A DNA stretch of 64,000 nucleotides. Origin: Desulfovibrio sp. GTDB lineage: Bacteria > Desulfobacterota > Desulfovibrionia > Desulfovibrionales > Desulfovibrionaceae. A program made the position numbers and the translations under genes. The DNA is taken from contig NZ_JAHZCJ010000001.1 in assembly GCF_019422935.1 (NCBI RefSeq), forward strand, positions 654,058 to 718,057, written 5' to 3'. The notes under the pieces were generated by a model. That model saw only the letters and a program-made list of their open reading frames with translations. It made no database searches and was not told the origin of the DNA. Below, piece after piece: positions 50,084 to 60,902 of the stretch. Position 1 is the first letter of the stretch. The number at the start of each line of letters is the position of its first letter.

Positions 50084-50809
50084 CTAAAGCAGACCTATGG
50101 CCTTGCCCACAACATAGGCAAGCACGGCGCCGACCATGGGAGCGCACACTGGAATCCAGGCATAGGCCCAGTCAGAAGACCCCTTGCCCGCAATTGGCAG
50201 CACCGCATGCGCAATGCGGGGGCCAAGGTCACGGGCGGGGTTGATGGCGTAACCGGTGGGCCCGCCAAGGCTGAGGCCCAGAGCCCACACAAGGATGCCC
50301 ACCATGTAGGGGCCGTAACCAGAAGGCAGGGTGCCGTTGTTGGTGTGGAAAATGGCGAAGATGCCAAAAAGCAGCATGAAGGTGCCGATAACTTCGCACA
50401 AAAAGTTCTGACCGTAGCTGCGGATGGCAGGCGCGGTACTGAAGACCGCCAGTTTCAGGCCGGGATCTTCAGTGGGGGCCCAGTGGGGCAGGTAGGCAAG
50501 CCAGACAATGGCAGCGCCGGTGAAACCGCCGGCGATCTGCGCCAGCATGGTTACAAAGGCTTGGCTCGCGCCGTAGACGCCCAGCATGGTCTTTGCAAGG
50601 GTCACTGCGGGGTTAAGATCAGCCTGGGGCGCGCCAAGCGCCACCGAGGTAAATACGCCGAGCATGACGCCAAAAGCCCAGCCCGCCGTGATAACAATCC
50701 AGCCGCCGCCGTTGCCCTTGGAGTCTTTAAGCAGAACGCAGGCAACAACGCCAGCACCAAAGGTAATCAGAATCATCGTTCCAAAAAATTCACCAAGAAG
50801 ATTAGTCAT
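50084..50809 (-). CDS. glpF: glycerol facilitator (aquaglyceroporin)
   Basis: This 241-residue MIP channel has six helices and two half-helices, with both NPA boxes (LNPAVTLAKT, INPARDLGPR). The Asp after the second box (NPARD) is the glycerol-type signature. ATG 50809 has AAGGA at seven bases; the ATG two codons earlier is too close to it. It lets glycerol in by diffusion for GlpK. The 97-base gap to glpK has no terminator. Confidence 0.95.
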   Translation of the reverse strand: MTNLLGEFFGTMILITFGAGVVACVLLKDSKGNGGGWIVITAGWAFGVMLGVFTSVALGAPQADLNPAVTLAKTMLGVYGASQAFVTMLAQIAGGFTGAAIVWLAYLPHWAPTEDPGLKLAVFSTAPAIRSYGQNFLCEVIGTFMLLFGIFAIFHTNNGTLPSGYGPYMVGILVWALGLSLGGPTGYAINPARDLGPRIAHAVLPIAGKGSSDWAYAWIPVCAPMVGAVLAYVVGKAIGLL

Positions 50810-51213
50810 TGGCATTTCCTTCACAAGTTGTTGATATGGCTGCAAACCTTTTTGTTTGTTATCTCCTGTTCCAATAGCTTGCGGGTAAAGATAGGGGGGA
50901 CTGCTTGGCGCAATTTTCCTTTCTGCTTGGATGCTTAAGGCTCTTGGATATTTGGGTGTCGTTTACAAATCGTGCGTATCTGATGCAGATTGAGCCGGAG
51001 CATCACAATTGGTTATGTGTTTGTAAGGAATACTAATTCTATATTCGATATATAATGAGATGGAAAAAAGATTGCAAGTACATTGCAATTGTTACATTTG
51101 ATAAATGTTATCATTAACACATGGTGGCTATTTAAGATTGCTTTGCCATATATCTGTCAAAAAAGTAAAAGGCCGCCCGAAGGCGGCCATGAACAGCGAA
51201 AAGAAAAGGCGCA
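50810..51213. other. 404-base gap between MCP and glpF
   Basis: No gene is seen. It holds the upstream region of glpF (AT-rich 51000-51120) and, at its left end, the terminator of the MCP gene. Confidence 0.4.
51161..51188 (-). terminator. terminator of MCP gene
   Basis: A perfect 7-bp stem, GGCCGCC / GGCGGCC, is followed on the minus strand by TTTTACTTTTTT. Confidence 0.85.
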
Positions 51214-52971
51214 TCAGCCGTGATTTTTCATGTCGCGTATTAGCCCTTGCAGTGCAGCCGTCTGCTGGGATAGGGCATCCACGGCCTTGCTTGCGTGATC
51301 CATAGCCTGCGCAGTTTCGGCAGAAATAGTTGCGACCTGCTCAACGGATCTGTTGATTTCTTCGCTGGTTGCCGATTGTTGCTCACTTGCAGCGGCAATT
51401 GCCTGGATTTGATCGTTAACATGCTCCACATATTCAAGTATTTGCCGCAATGCATCGCCAGAACGGGCAGAGAGCGTGGTTGCTTCTTCAATGGCTGCGC
51501 CCACGTCTTCCACATTATCAATATTTTTTCTCGTGCCCTGCTGAATGCCGCTGATGGCGTCCCCAACTTCACGGGTGGCTGTCATGGTCTTTTCTGCAAG
51601 TTTGCGCACTTCATCAGCCACCACGGCAAAGCCCCGGCCTGCATCGCCAGCCCGGGCAGCCTCAATGGCGGCGTTGAGCGCAAGAAGGTTTGTCTGGTCG
51701 GCAATATCCGCAATGACGTTCATGATCTGGCCAATGGCTTCAGCCTGTTTGCCCAATGCCCCCATATCCTGCTTTATTGCCGATGATTTAGCATGAATGG
51801 ACTTGATGTTCTCAACAGCGGTGCTCACAATCTGCACGCCTTCCATAGTCTGTTTTTGAGCGTTGCCAGAAACGCCTGCTGCGAGTTGGGCATTTTTGGC
51901 GACCTCAAGCACTGTCGCATTCATTTCTTCCATGGCTGTGGCAGTTTCGCGCACGCGGTTTGACTGTTCATCCGCCCCGCGGCTGGATTGGGTTATCTGC
52001 GTGGAAAGCTGCTCCGCAGCGCCAGAGATTACTTCAACCACTTCTTCAAGTTGCTGCGCTGCCTGCAACATGCCCTCTGCCTTGGCCCTTTCAGCCATCA
52101 GCTTTGATTGCTGGGCTTCGGCTGTTGCCTTGCGGGCGGCTTCGGCTTGTAGTTCTGCCTCAGCCTGCCGCGTGGAAGCTTCAGTGAAGCTGTCGTTGAG
52201 TTTGTCGCGCATTTCGCTCATGGCGGCGAACAGACCGCAGTTTTTACGGCTGCCGTGCAGGCTCATATCCACTTCAAGGTCGCCATGGGCGATTTTGCGC
52301 GCCACTTCTGCCACATCGGCAGGTTCCGCTCCAAGCTGCGTCATGAATGACCGGATTGTAAAAAATGCCCCAAGCGAGCCAGTAATAATTGAAATCCCGG
52401 TCAGAACCCATTGCAGGATCAGACTTGTGGCAAGCTCGTCCTTTAAGGTGCCCAGGTTGTGGCTTGCCACGCCAGTCTGCTCTTCAATAAACGGTTCCAG
52501 AGCCGTTGTGAGAGCTTCTGTGGCATTGTCGAAATCTTCCATGAGTTCGTTGCCAGCCTCAATGCCCTGATTTATGTAAGTATCAGCCATCTTGCGGCCT
52601 ATCGCGTACATGGCGTCAAACGACTTGACCAGCGAGGCTAGCCTCTCCTGTAATTTTTTATTGTTCTCAAGAGCGAATTTGTTTTTGAATTTCTCTGCGT
52701 GTTCATGAAAGGCATCCGCAGCTTCTTGCGCGTCTTTGTAGCCATCAGGGTTGTGCGTTGCGGAAACGTCAGACAGGAATTGCTGCACCTGCACTGTTTG
52801 CAGCTTCATATCCGCTGCCAGCATGGCCAGCGGCATGCTTTCATCGGCCGTTGTGTCGGCAAGGTTGTCGGCCTGGCTCAGGTAGTGGCGCATAATCAAG
52901 GCGCTGAGCAGCATCAGAAAGAAAATGGAACCAAAGCCCAGCCAAAGCCGGGTCGCTACTTTTAACTGCAT
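51214..52971 (-). CDS. methyl-accepting chemotaxis protein with four-helix sensor
   Basis: This 585-residue receptor starts at ATG 52971, behind GGGGAGG. Two membrane helices (about 9-28 and 185-208) flank an all-helical periplasmic four-helix-bundle region. HAMP, a coiled coil with a Cys-free signalling domain, and an intact hairpin tip ([18 protein letters not shown]) follow. It is a close relative of the MCP at 53336, with an almost identical C-terminal half and end ([10 protein letters not shown]), so the two arose by duplication with divergent sensors. Confidence 0.9.
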   Translation of the reverse strand: MQLKVATRLWLGFGSIFFLMLLSALIMRHYLSQADNLADTTADESMPLAMLAADMKLQTVQVQQFLSDVSATHNPDGYKDAQEAADAFHEHAEKFKNKFALENNKKLQERLASLVKSFDAMYAIGRKMADTYINQGIEAGNELMEDFDNATEALTTALEPFIEEQTGVASHNLGTLKDELATSLILQWVLTGISIITGSLGAFFTIRSFMTQLGAEPADVAEVARKIAHGDLEVDMSLHGSRKNCGLFAAMSEMRDKLNDSFTEASTRQAEAELQAEAARKATAEAQQSKLMAERAKAEGMLQAAQQLEEVVEVISGAAEQLSTQITQSSRGADEQSNRVRETATAMEEMNATVLEVAKNAQLAAGVSGNAQKQTMEGVQIVSTAVENIKSIHAKSSAIKQDMGALGKQAEAIGQIMNVIADIADQTNLLALNAAIEAARAGDAGRGFAVVADEVRKLAEKTMTATREVGDAISGIQQGTRKNIDNVEDVGAAIEEATTLSARSGDALRQILEYVEHVNDQIQAIAAASEQQSATSEEINRSVEQVATISAETAQAMDHASKAVDALSQQTAALQGLIRDMKNHG

Positions 52972-53335
52972 GGTGCGCCTCCCCCAAAAGCATGAAGTTG
53001 ATGGCCCGCAGCAAGTGCGGACAAAATTATTACACAATTATAAACTAATGAAATTGGCATGTTAAATGTGGTAATGATTTTCGCAGCTGCCATGAACCAC
53101 GGAGACTGTTATGCCCCGCAAATCGGCCTGGAATGCAGATGAGGGCATTCCAAGCATTTTGGTTATAAACAGCCTAATGCGCCTTGCGTACTGTGTCCAT
53201 ACACTGCGGCGTAAAAATATTGCTTATTGATTTCAAAATCTGCGGGATGTGAGTGCGTAATATTTGCTGCACTGACGCAAAAAGGCCGCCCGGTGATGGA
53301 CGGCCTTTCGCAATGAAAGATTACACTCAGGAGCT
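52972..53335. other. 364-base gap between two MCP genes
   Basis: No gene is seen. The left part is the upstream region of the first MCP; the right end carries the second MCP's terminator. I found no good sigma-28 site. Confidence 0.4.
53279..53308 (-). terminator. terminator of second MCP gene
   Basis: The stem AAAGGCCG / CGGCCTTT with an inner CC/GG pair is followed by T on the minus strand, 28 bases after the stop. Confidence 0.8.
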
Positions 53336-55099
53336 TCAGCCCTGATTTTTCATGTCGCGGATTAGCCCTTGCAACACCTGCGCCTGCTGCGCAAGGCCAT
53401 CAACGGCATGCGCTGCATTTTCCATTGTCTGAGCCGTTTCGGCAGAAATGGTTGCAACCTGCTCAACAGACTTGTTGATCTCCTCACTGGCGGCAGATTG
53501 TTGTTCGCTTGCAGCGGCAATGGCCTGAACCTGATCATTTACCAAATGAACAAGCTCAAGAATCTGCTTAAGCGAATCGCCGGAGCGAATGGAAAGTTTG
53601 GTAGCCTCTTCAATGGCGCTGGCGCTCTGTTCCACATTCACGATATTTTTCCGCGTTCCGGCCTGAATATCGCCAATGGCACGGCCCACCTCCTGAGTGG
53701 CAGACATGGTTTTTTCCGCCAGTTTGCGCACTTCATCCGCAACAACGGCAAAACCGCGCCCGGCATCGCCCGCCCGGGCGGCTTCTATGGCGGCGTTGAG
53801 CGCAAGCAGGTTGGTCTGGTCGGCAATGTCGGCAATAACGCCCATCACCTGCCCGATACTTTCGGCCTGTTTGCCCAACACGTCCATATCCTGGCGTATG
53901 GCAAGCGATTGCGTGTGCACCGACTCAATGCCCTTGACCGCATCGTTGACAATCTGTGAGCCCTCCAGAGCCTGTTGCCGGGTCTGATCTGCAATGCCGG
54001 CGGCCTGCTGCGCATTTTGGGCAACTTCGCGCACGGTGGCATTCATTTGCTCCATGGCCGTGGCGGTTTCGCGCACGCGGCCAGACTGATCGTCAGCTCC
54101 GCTACGGGATTGGTCTATCTTAACCGCAAGATCCTGCGAAGCACTGGAGACAATTTCAACCACATGTTCCAGCTGGCTGGCAGCGTGGAGCATCCCTTGG
54201 CTTTTGGCGTTCTCTGCTAGAGCTTGCGCCTTTTGGGCTTCTGCAAGGGCTTTTCTGGCTTCTTCGCGGTCATGCTCAGCTTCAGCCTGAGCGGTGGAAG
54301 AAGCCCTGCGGTAAGCAGCCAGATTGTCTGCGGTGCTGTTCAGCGCGAGAGCCAGGGTGCTCAGGCTGGCAAAATTTTCGGCAGCGAGACGTTCATCTGA
54401 CTGCTGGGCGCCAAGGGTAGAGGCAAAAGACACACATTGGCGCATGGCGCGCAGGTCTCTGTTTGTCAGGAAATATCCTGCGCAATACACAAGACATATG
54501 GCAAAAATAAATTCGATCCACATCAGGGTGCGCCGCGATGCGATGTCATCATTCATTTCGGCCATGGCTGTTTCAGCAAGGGCGGTAATATTTGCGTCAA
54601 ATTTTTCAAAATGTTCGCGGAATGCCACGGCATAGGGCGTGGCTTCTTTTTCATATGTCTTGTAGGTGAGGTAGCGTTGGTCCGCGGGCATATCCTTTAA
54701 GGGAGCAACGAGGCTCTGCCCATTGTTCATGAATGCAATGGCCGCCTCATGAGCTTTATCCGTCAAAGCTTTGGAGTCTGCGGGCAGCTTGAGGGAGGAG
54801 AGTGTCGCAAAGTGCTTTTTGACGGCGGCAATGGCTGTGTCTATTTGCTTGAGGTCTTTATCAATATTGCTGCCAAGCATGATGTTTCTAGTTAATCTGC
54901 TAAAATAATTTATATTTTTCGTTATTTCCAGGGCAATAATCCTGCCTGCGATGGCGGTATCGCGGGTGTGGGCATATTTGATTTCAATATTGTTAATTGC
55001 CTGCAAAGAAAAGCAAAATAGCCCGGCCATGGCTATGGCCCCAACCGAAATAGTGAGGATAAATTTTCCACGCAACGTATGCAGTATCTGGCTGATCAA
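53336..55099 (-). CDS. methyl-accepting chemotaxis protein, TTG start
   Basis: This 587-residue receptor starts at a TTG (55099) with AAGGAG five bases upstream and no in-frame ATG near. The first membrane helix is at about residues 12-32, the second at 190-210, with a helical periplasmic domain. The hairpin tip [16 protein letters not shown] is intact. Its signalling half nearly repeats that of the MCP at 51214. A sigma-28-like promoter is 141 bases upstream. The ligand is unknown. Confidence 0.9.
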   Translation of the reverse strand: MISQILHTLRGKFILTISVGAIAMAGLFCFSLQAINNIEIKYAHTRDTAIAGRIIALEITKNINYFSRLTRNIMLGSNIDKDLKQIDTAIAAVKKHFATLSSLKLPADSKALTDKAHEAAIAFMNNGQSLVAPLKDMPADQRYLTYKTYEKEATPYAVAFREHFEKFDANITALAETAMAEMNDDIASRRTLMWIEFIFAICLVYCAGYFLTNRDLRAMRQCVSFASTLGAQQSDERLAAENFASLSTLALALNSTADNLAAYRRASSTAQAEAEHDREEARKALAEAQKAQALAENAKSQGMLHAASQLEHVVEIVSSASQDLAVKIDQSRSGADDQSGRVRETATAMEQMNATVREVAQNAQQAAGIADQTRQQALEGSQIVNDAVKGIESVHTQSLAIRQDMDVLGKQAESIGQVMGVIADIADQTNLLALNAAIEAARAGDAGRGFAVVADEVRKLAEKTMSATQEVGRAIGDIQAGTRKNIVNVEQSASAIEEATKLSIRSGDSLKQILELVHLVNDQVQAIAAASEQQSAASEEINKSVEQVATISAETAQTMENAAHAVDGLAQQAQVLQGLIRDMKNQG

Positions 55100-55886
55100 A
55101 ACGGCTCCTTAGGCAATTGTAGTGACATATCTGGGCTGAGCACAGCGCAACATGCTGACAAGACATGTCGCAACAAGCGCTTGCTATTTATTGTTTTGCA
55201 GCAAACAGCGGTATCAATGGTAGTAGGGCTGCAATTTTATTTTCGGAATTTATGTTACAATGTTTATATTTCATAAATATAAATATTTTTTTCACATGCT
55301 GACGTTCATGAAACGAACAAATGTTAATAAATATGATACCAGATAATACTTGCTTTATAAAGAGTGATACAATTTACTGTAGTAATGTTGATCCTATTGT
55401 TTTTACAGTGCAGTGCGCTATAATAAAAATATGATTATCTTGTTTTTGAATTGATTGCTGCTATCTTGATAGCGTTCATAGGGCTTGCTGTTCTAAAAAT
55501 ATCTTTTAAAATTGTGATTCATACTTTTAGAATATTTTGAAGAATAGATACCGCGTAATAATTTTTTTTGAACTCTTTTTTTGAATGCATAATTAGGCGT
55601 AAACATGAAAAAAATTTTATCCGATAAGAAAATTCCTTTGAGTCTGTCTCAAAGTATAGGCGCATGTCTTGATTCATGACAATTTCTATGGTTATAACTC
55701 ATATAACAACACTAATTTCTTACTGTAATTGTATTGTTAAGATTTATTTTAATTGCTTTCGATGGACATCGTACTAGGCATATATGATTTTTTGCCATTA
55801 TCGTGGCATGAAACAAAAAAGTATTGGAATGGATATTGCTAATGATTTCAGGCAGGCAAAAAAAGAAAAATCTGACAGGCAGCGAG
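55100..55886. other. 787-base AT-rich gap between MCP and GGDEF genes
   Basis: The largest intergenic gap of the right half. Apart from the sigma-28-like site at 55240-55266 I find no gene, repeat or RNA. From 55270 to 55830 it is strongly AT-rich without long open frames, which could be decayed DNA or a long regulatory region for the GGDEF gene. Confidence 0.5.
55240..55266 (-). promoter_or_regulatory. sigma-28-like promoter of MCP gene
   Basis: Read on the minus strand: TAAA, 15 bases, TCCGAAAA; consensus TAAA-N15-GCCGATAA. The -35 is perfect and the -10 matches six of eight. Confidence 0.5.
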
Positions 55887-57512
55887 ATGGTCATGAACAG
55901 ACATAGACTTATGAGTATCTTTCGATTTGATACGATCAGGGGACGTATTCGCGCCTATACCATTGCCATTGTCTGCATTCCAATCACCATTGCGGCACTT
56001 TTTTTTGTTTTTTTTCAGCAAGAACGCCTTATCGAGCATGAAAAAAAACAGCTTGCCGAAATCCTGGGCCAAAATAAAAATACAATTGAAGCCTATGTGA
56101 ACGTATGCTTTCAGGATGTTTCATTTTTGACAAAGGTTATTAAAGCGCACAGATCAGATATGGAGAGTGCTGCAAAAGAATTTAGCGATTACGATGAAAG
56201 CCACACGGGCATTGCAGCAGCGGTATTTGTCAATGCACAGGGCATTTCAGAAATTGATTCTATGGGCAAACCAGGTTTGTACGGCGGAGACAGGTATTAT
56301 TTTAAGCAAGCAATGATGGGCCGCAGTGCAATTACTACAGGAATCAATGGGCGGGTTTCCGGCAAACCCGTGTGCATGTTTTCAATGCCTGTGACTAACC
56401 AGGCCGGGGAGTTTGACGGAGTCGTATTTCTGTCCATTTTCGTGGGCGATCTGGACGCTTGGCTGCATGGGTCTTTTGTTCCTGACAAGATGGGCCTGAT
56501 ACTGTGCGATGCCCAAGGAAACATCCTTGCTCCCCACAGGGCAGTTGCAAGCAACGCAGACGATGCTGCAAAGCAACTCCCCTTGCAACTTATGCAACTT
56601 GACGAATCAGGTCAGAGTTTTGTGAACGATCAGGGCGTGCGCATGCTCGGCGCTTCTGTTGCTGTCGGGAATGGTGGATGGCGGCTGGTGTATTTTCGGT
56701 CAGTTGATGAAATCCTGGCAGGATATCGCTGGCTTACAATTTTTGTCGGCCTTGGATCGTTGTGCGCCATATTGCTCATGATGCCACTGATGCTGCGTTT
56801 TTCCCGCAGTATTGAAGCTCCACTTGAGGAGCTAACGGCCTATGCGCTTGAGTTGCGCAAAAATAATTACGAGGCAACAGGGCAGTTGTGTGACCAGCAA
56901 AATATGCCCAACGAACTCAAAATTCTGTTTGACGCATTTACTGTAATGAGTTTCAGGGTCGCCAGGCAGATCAAAAAGGCCGAGGCCGTGAGCCAGAAAG
57001 ATGCGCTCACTGGCCTGCACAACCGCCGTTTTTTGCAGGCAATGGGCACGGAATTTCTTAAAAAAACGTATTCAGCAGGCCAACAGTGCGCTTGCCTGAT
57101 GCTTGATATTGACCATTTCAAAAGTATCAACGACACCTTTGGGCACAATGTAGGCGATATGGTGTTGCAGCACACTGCGAGGATAATCAATGCCAGCGTG
57201 CGCAGTGCGGACCTCCTTGCGCGTTATGGTGGCGAGGAGTTTGTGGTTCTTGTTGCCTGCACGGACGCCCGGCAAGGCGAAGAGCTTGCCCACCGCATAC
57301 GGCATGCGGTGTCAGCGAATCCCTTGCGGCATGACGGCAACGAGCTTTTGGTAACAATAAGCATAGGCGTGGCGCTGAGCGCAGATATGGCGGACATGGC
57401 CGAATCGCCAGAATCCGCCGAGGCATCGCTGGCCGTCATGCTGATCCGGGCAGACAAGGCCCTCTATGCCGCCAAGGAAGCAGGGCGTGATACCGTGGTA
57501 GTTGCAGGCTAA
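55887..57512 (+). CDS. Cache-domain diguanylate cyclase
   Basis: This is a 541-residue membrane protein. The start is uncertain: 55887, 55893 and 55911 are possible, none with a strong ribosome site. The first helix lies about 20-45, a periplasmic double-Cache region about 45-280 (FVNAQGISEIDSMGKPG, DRYYFKQAMMGRSAITTG), the second helix near 295-320, HAMP-like linker, then GGDEF with GGEEF active site and RSAD inhibitory site. It should make c-di-GMP in response to an external ligand. Transcribed alone, it converges with the broken MCP. Confidence 0.85.
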   Translation: MVMNRHRLMSIFRFDTIRGRIRAYTIAIVCIPITIAALFFVFFQQERLIEHEKKQLAEILGQNKNTIEAYVNVCFQDVSFLTKVIKAHRSDMESAAKEFSDYDESHTGIAAAVFVNAQGISEIDSMGKPGLYGGDRYYFKQAMMGRSAITTGINGRVSGKPVCMFSMPVTNQAGEFDGVVFLSIFVGDLDAWLHGSFVPDKMGLILCDAQGNILAPHRAVASNADDAAKQLPLQLMQLDESGQSFVNDQGVRMLGASVAVGNGGWRLVYFRSVDEILAGYRWLTIFVGLGSLCAILLMMPLMLRFSRSIEAPLEELTAYALELRKNNYEATGQLCDQQNMPNELKILFDAFTVMSFRVARQIKKAEAVSQKDALTGLHNRRFLQAMGTEFLKKTYSAGQQCACLMLDIDHFKSINDTFGHNVGDMVLQHTARIINASVRSADLLARYGGEEFVVLVACTDARQGEELAHRIRHAVSANPLRHDGNELLVTISIGVALSADMADMAESPESAEASLAVMLIRADKALYAAKEAGRDTVVVAG

Positions 57513-57597
57513 GACGGCAAGCACAGCTGCGCATTGTGGAACGTTACGCCAATCAGGCCAACCCTTTTGTTGATCAGCCATACTGCGTTTTTGCAGA

Positions 57598-60018
57598 TTA
57601 AGCGCCGGATGGCAGGCAGGTTTTGCCGCTGATTTTTTGAATAAGTTTGTCGAGCGCCCCCGCCTGGAATGCGAGCTGTTCCACCGCAGTTACAGACCGT
57701 TCCATTCCGCTGGTTGTTTGATCTGCCACCCCGCTGACTTCATTCAACACATGGTGTATTTCTTCACTTGTTGCCGACTGTTCTTCAACAGCGGTCGCAA
57801 TGGAGCGCACCTGATCAGTGGTTAAACCAGCCAGTTCCAGAATTTCATGCAATGCCACGCCGGATTGGTCCGCCAGTTGCGTTGCTTCGTGCACGGCTAA
57901 AGCGGCATCTCCCATGCCTTCAGCAGCCTTGCCAGCGCCAGATTGAATGGCGGTTATGGCAGAGCTGACTTCCGCAGTTGCCCTCATGGTTTTTTCTGCA
58001 AGCTTTCTGACCTCATCGGCAACTACAGCAAATCCGCGTCCAGCCTCACCAGCTCAGGCTGCCTCGATTGCGGCGTTCAAAGCCAGAAGGTTGGTCTGAT
58101 CGGCAATATCGGTAATGACATTCATGATCTGCCCGATGTCGGCCACCTGATCGCCAAGGCCGCTGATGTCTTTCTTCAAAATGTCTGTTTGCCCCTTCAC
58201 GCGGCCAATTGCTGCGACAGACTGTTGCACCGTAGCCGCACCTTTCTTGGCCTGCTGCATGGTTTTGTCTGCCTGCAGGCTTGCGTCGGAGGCATTTTGG
58301 GCAATTTCCACAACGGAGGCGTTCATCTGCCTGATGGCCACAGCTGCCTCAGCCGTGCGGACGTGCAAGGTGTTCATGCCCTTGCTCGTTTGCTCTACAA
58401 CCGTTGAAAGCTCCGCTGCTGCCGTTGAAACCTCCCCGGCAATGGATCCGGCCTGTTCAGCTGTTTCGCAAATAATCCTGTTTGATGTGAGCAGTTTTTC
58501 CTCCTGTTCCCGGAGCTCTGTGAGGACTGTAAACTGGACAAAACAACCAATAAACGCTGCTGCCGGATCATATATGGGGGTGGCATCAAGTTTTATGAAA
58601 AATGCTTTGCCTTTTGCATCGTGACCTTCAAGTGTGCGGCCAGGGTTTGCCTGTTTTTCTTTGAGCGCGGTGAGTATGTCGCCTGATATTTCTGGATTGT
58701 GGCGGAAAAAATTTGTTACATGAGCTTCAAAGTGCGTATCGGCCCTTTGTTCCATAGCCAGAAAATCACACAAGAGCTGATTCAGATATGTGATGCGGCC
58801 TTCCTGGTTAACCACCAGGCAGGGGGTGGCAACGCCGCCGAGTATTCCCTGCACAAATCCAAGCTTTTCCTTGAGTGCCGTCACCATCGCTTCAAGGTCT
58901 TTTTTCAGTTGATTAAGTTCGGCGGTGCTGCCGTCAGCCTTAAGAATTGCGTGGAGGTTGCCCGCCGCAACCGCGTTGCTATACGCCACCATGCCCCTGA
59001 TAGTGCGCGTAATGCCGCGACCCACCAGATATGCCACCAGCGAGGCCAGTACCAGCGCAAAGCCCGTTGCCAACAGCATGGTTACGCGTTTTGTTTTATA
59101 ATCATCGATGCGCACAGCAAGTAACACATCCAACTCAGCGGCGCACACCTCCCAGTAGCGAAAGGTTGCATCAAATGCCTTTTCGCCTGTGGTCATAAAC
59201 TCACGTTGAGATATTGCTGCCCCAGCCGAAATGCTGTTGAGCATTGCAATAAAAGGTTCCGTGGCCGCTTTATAGCTTTCAAGCGCCGCCTTAAGCTTGG
59301 GCGCAAGCGTAGGGCTGACTCCATAGAAATTGGGGTCTTCGTTCAGGGCCGTCTGTGTGTCAGCCAGAATGCGGGAATAGTCGGACTCCTGGAGCATTGC
59401 AGCAAACGTGTGGAACTGGCGCCGTTCGGTTTCTCCAAGTTGGGATCCGAGCAGGGTCGCGTTGCCAAAATCAAGGATCGACGCGATTCTACGCTGGGTC
59501 TGGGGCAGCGTGAGCAGGGTCATATCCATTGTGTAGTAGCTGTCCAGATCCGGATCAAGAATCAGGTTCGAGGTATCGCCGCAGTGAGTAATCATGCCCG
59601 AAACATCTTCCAGCAACTGGGCAAGACCCTCTTTGAACGCGGCGGCATCATTCTGCCTGCTTTTCAGTTGCTCCCACCGGCCTGCAATAGCATCTGGAAA
59701 AAGGTGGGAGCGACCACGAGCATTCAAGCCATCAGCGGTGAATTGCAGGTCAGATCCATGCAGCCTGTTTGCCGCCTCAAGTTCGGCAAATGCCTGATCA
59801 ACCTTGCGCTGGCCATCTGGCTGTGTTGCTTTTGGCAGATACTCCAGCAGATGTTCCAACGGGCGTTGGAAAGAGTTACCCTGGGTTTCCAGACTGCTGA
59901 AAGATATTTGCGAATTGATGTTGGATACAGAGATGTAAAGCAAAACGCCCAGAGGCAATACAAAGGCTATTCCAATAGACGTCAACTTCCCGGAAAGTTT
60001 GATGTTTCTTAAGGCCAT
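57598..60018 (-). pseudogene. MCP interrupted by one in-frame TGA at the hairpin tip
   Basis: This 806-codon reading frame is broken only by a TGA at 58054-58056. Before it: a membrane helix, large periplasmic helical domain, second helix, HAMP, a PAS domain (PCLVVNQEGRITYLNQLLCDF) and signalling coil. The break falls exactly where [16 protein letters not shown] has its invariant Arg: CGA changed to TGA. The rest ([16 protein letters not shown] to the end) continues in frame, without decay. Either a recent nonsense mutation, a sequencing error, or readthrough. Start ATG 60018 follows GGAG. Confidence 0.85.
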
Positions 60019-60529
60019 GATAACGGTGCTCCAGAGTAAAGTAACCACACCATTCTGCCTTGTGGATAAGCACTGGCAGAACAGTTGGGCATCAAGTGCA
60101 AAAAACGCGGAACAGGCAGAATCGTACATTGAGCGCGTACGTATCTTGTTGCACAGCGTTTTTTGAACTGTTCTTTAATCTGCCCTGAAAGGGGGGAGGA
60201 GCAGAGAACGACTTATTGGCACAGACGCTCTGGCGCACTGTAACACCTATAATTGTGCACACCGCCGCATCAGGTCCAATAAAGTTCACCCAACTCCGGG
60301 GGGAGGAGCTCTGGAGTGGCAAATCGTATGTAAACTTGCTGTATTCTTTTATCCCAAGTTGTATATGTTCTGCAAGCAGTAGTGCCCTGGCATATTTTTG
60401 ATCAAATGCAGTAGCATGACGCGTTGGGCTGTAAGATTAATTTTTTTAAATGATTTTTCAAAGTGATATGGTTATCGGCGAGAGGTTATTATGCGATTGA
60501 TATTACCATGATGTAATGATTGCGTGTGT
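60019..60529. other. 511-base gap with no clear gene
   Basis: I see no gene, terminator or repeat here. It adjoins an ASKHA gene remnant, so it may be decayed coding DNA as well as the MCP promoter region. Confidence 0.4.
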
Positions 60530-60763
60530 TTATGAAAAACGCATGCTGGCTGCAAACAGCCTGTTGTAGCCGGGCCTTGTGCTCAATTCAATATAGTCAT
60601 TTTTTTGAGAAAGCTCCTCCATTGCTTTGCGTGCATGATGCGATGCAAGCGCCATACAGGTGCCTGAGCGTGATGTGTTGCCAAGAAAGTGCACCCGGTC
60701 TTCAAGGCATTGGGGGATGATGCCGCAGGCCGTGGGGCTCTTGCCGCAAGGGGATTCTTCCAA
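60530..60763 (-). pseudogene. C-terminal remnant of a RACo/DUF4445-type ASKHA activator
   Basis: A 77-codon frame whose last 63 residues (from GIIPQCLEDRVHFLGNTS to YIELSTRPGYNRLFAASM) match the C-terminal end of reductive activators of corrinoid proteins: the LGN-(T/A)-S box and the YIELST-x-P-x-(F/Y) ending. Family members are over 500 residues with an N-terminal ferredoxin. The rest is missing and upstream DNA shows no continuation, so this is a truncated relic, perhaps of a lost methyltransferase locus. Confidence 0.6.
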
Positions 60764-60902
60764 CCTGAAAAAATGAGGCTTTCATAGCCCCATCCTGATG
60801 GCCAAGTTAGGAGAACTGTAAGCTAATTGTCCTGAATGCAAATGATTGCTCTAAAACTTAGGGCAGAGGCCAATTTTTTGTTTAGAGCTGGCATAGGTGA
60901 TT

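Noticed and set aside
58054-58056. Selenocysteine at the MCP TGA
   Set aside because: The position is an invariant Arg in all chemoreceptors, differs from CGA by one transition, and no Sec-type context is evident; nonsense mutation or error is simpler.
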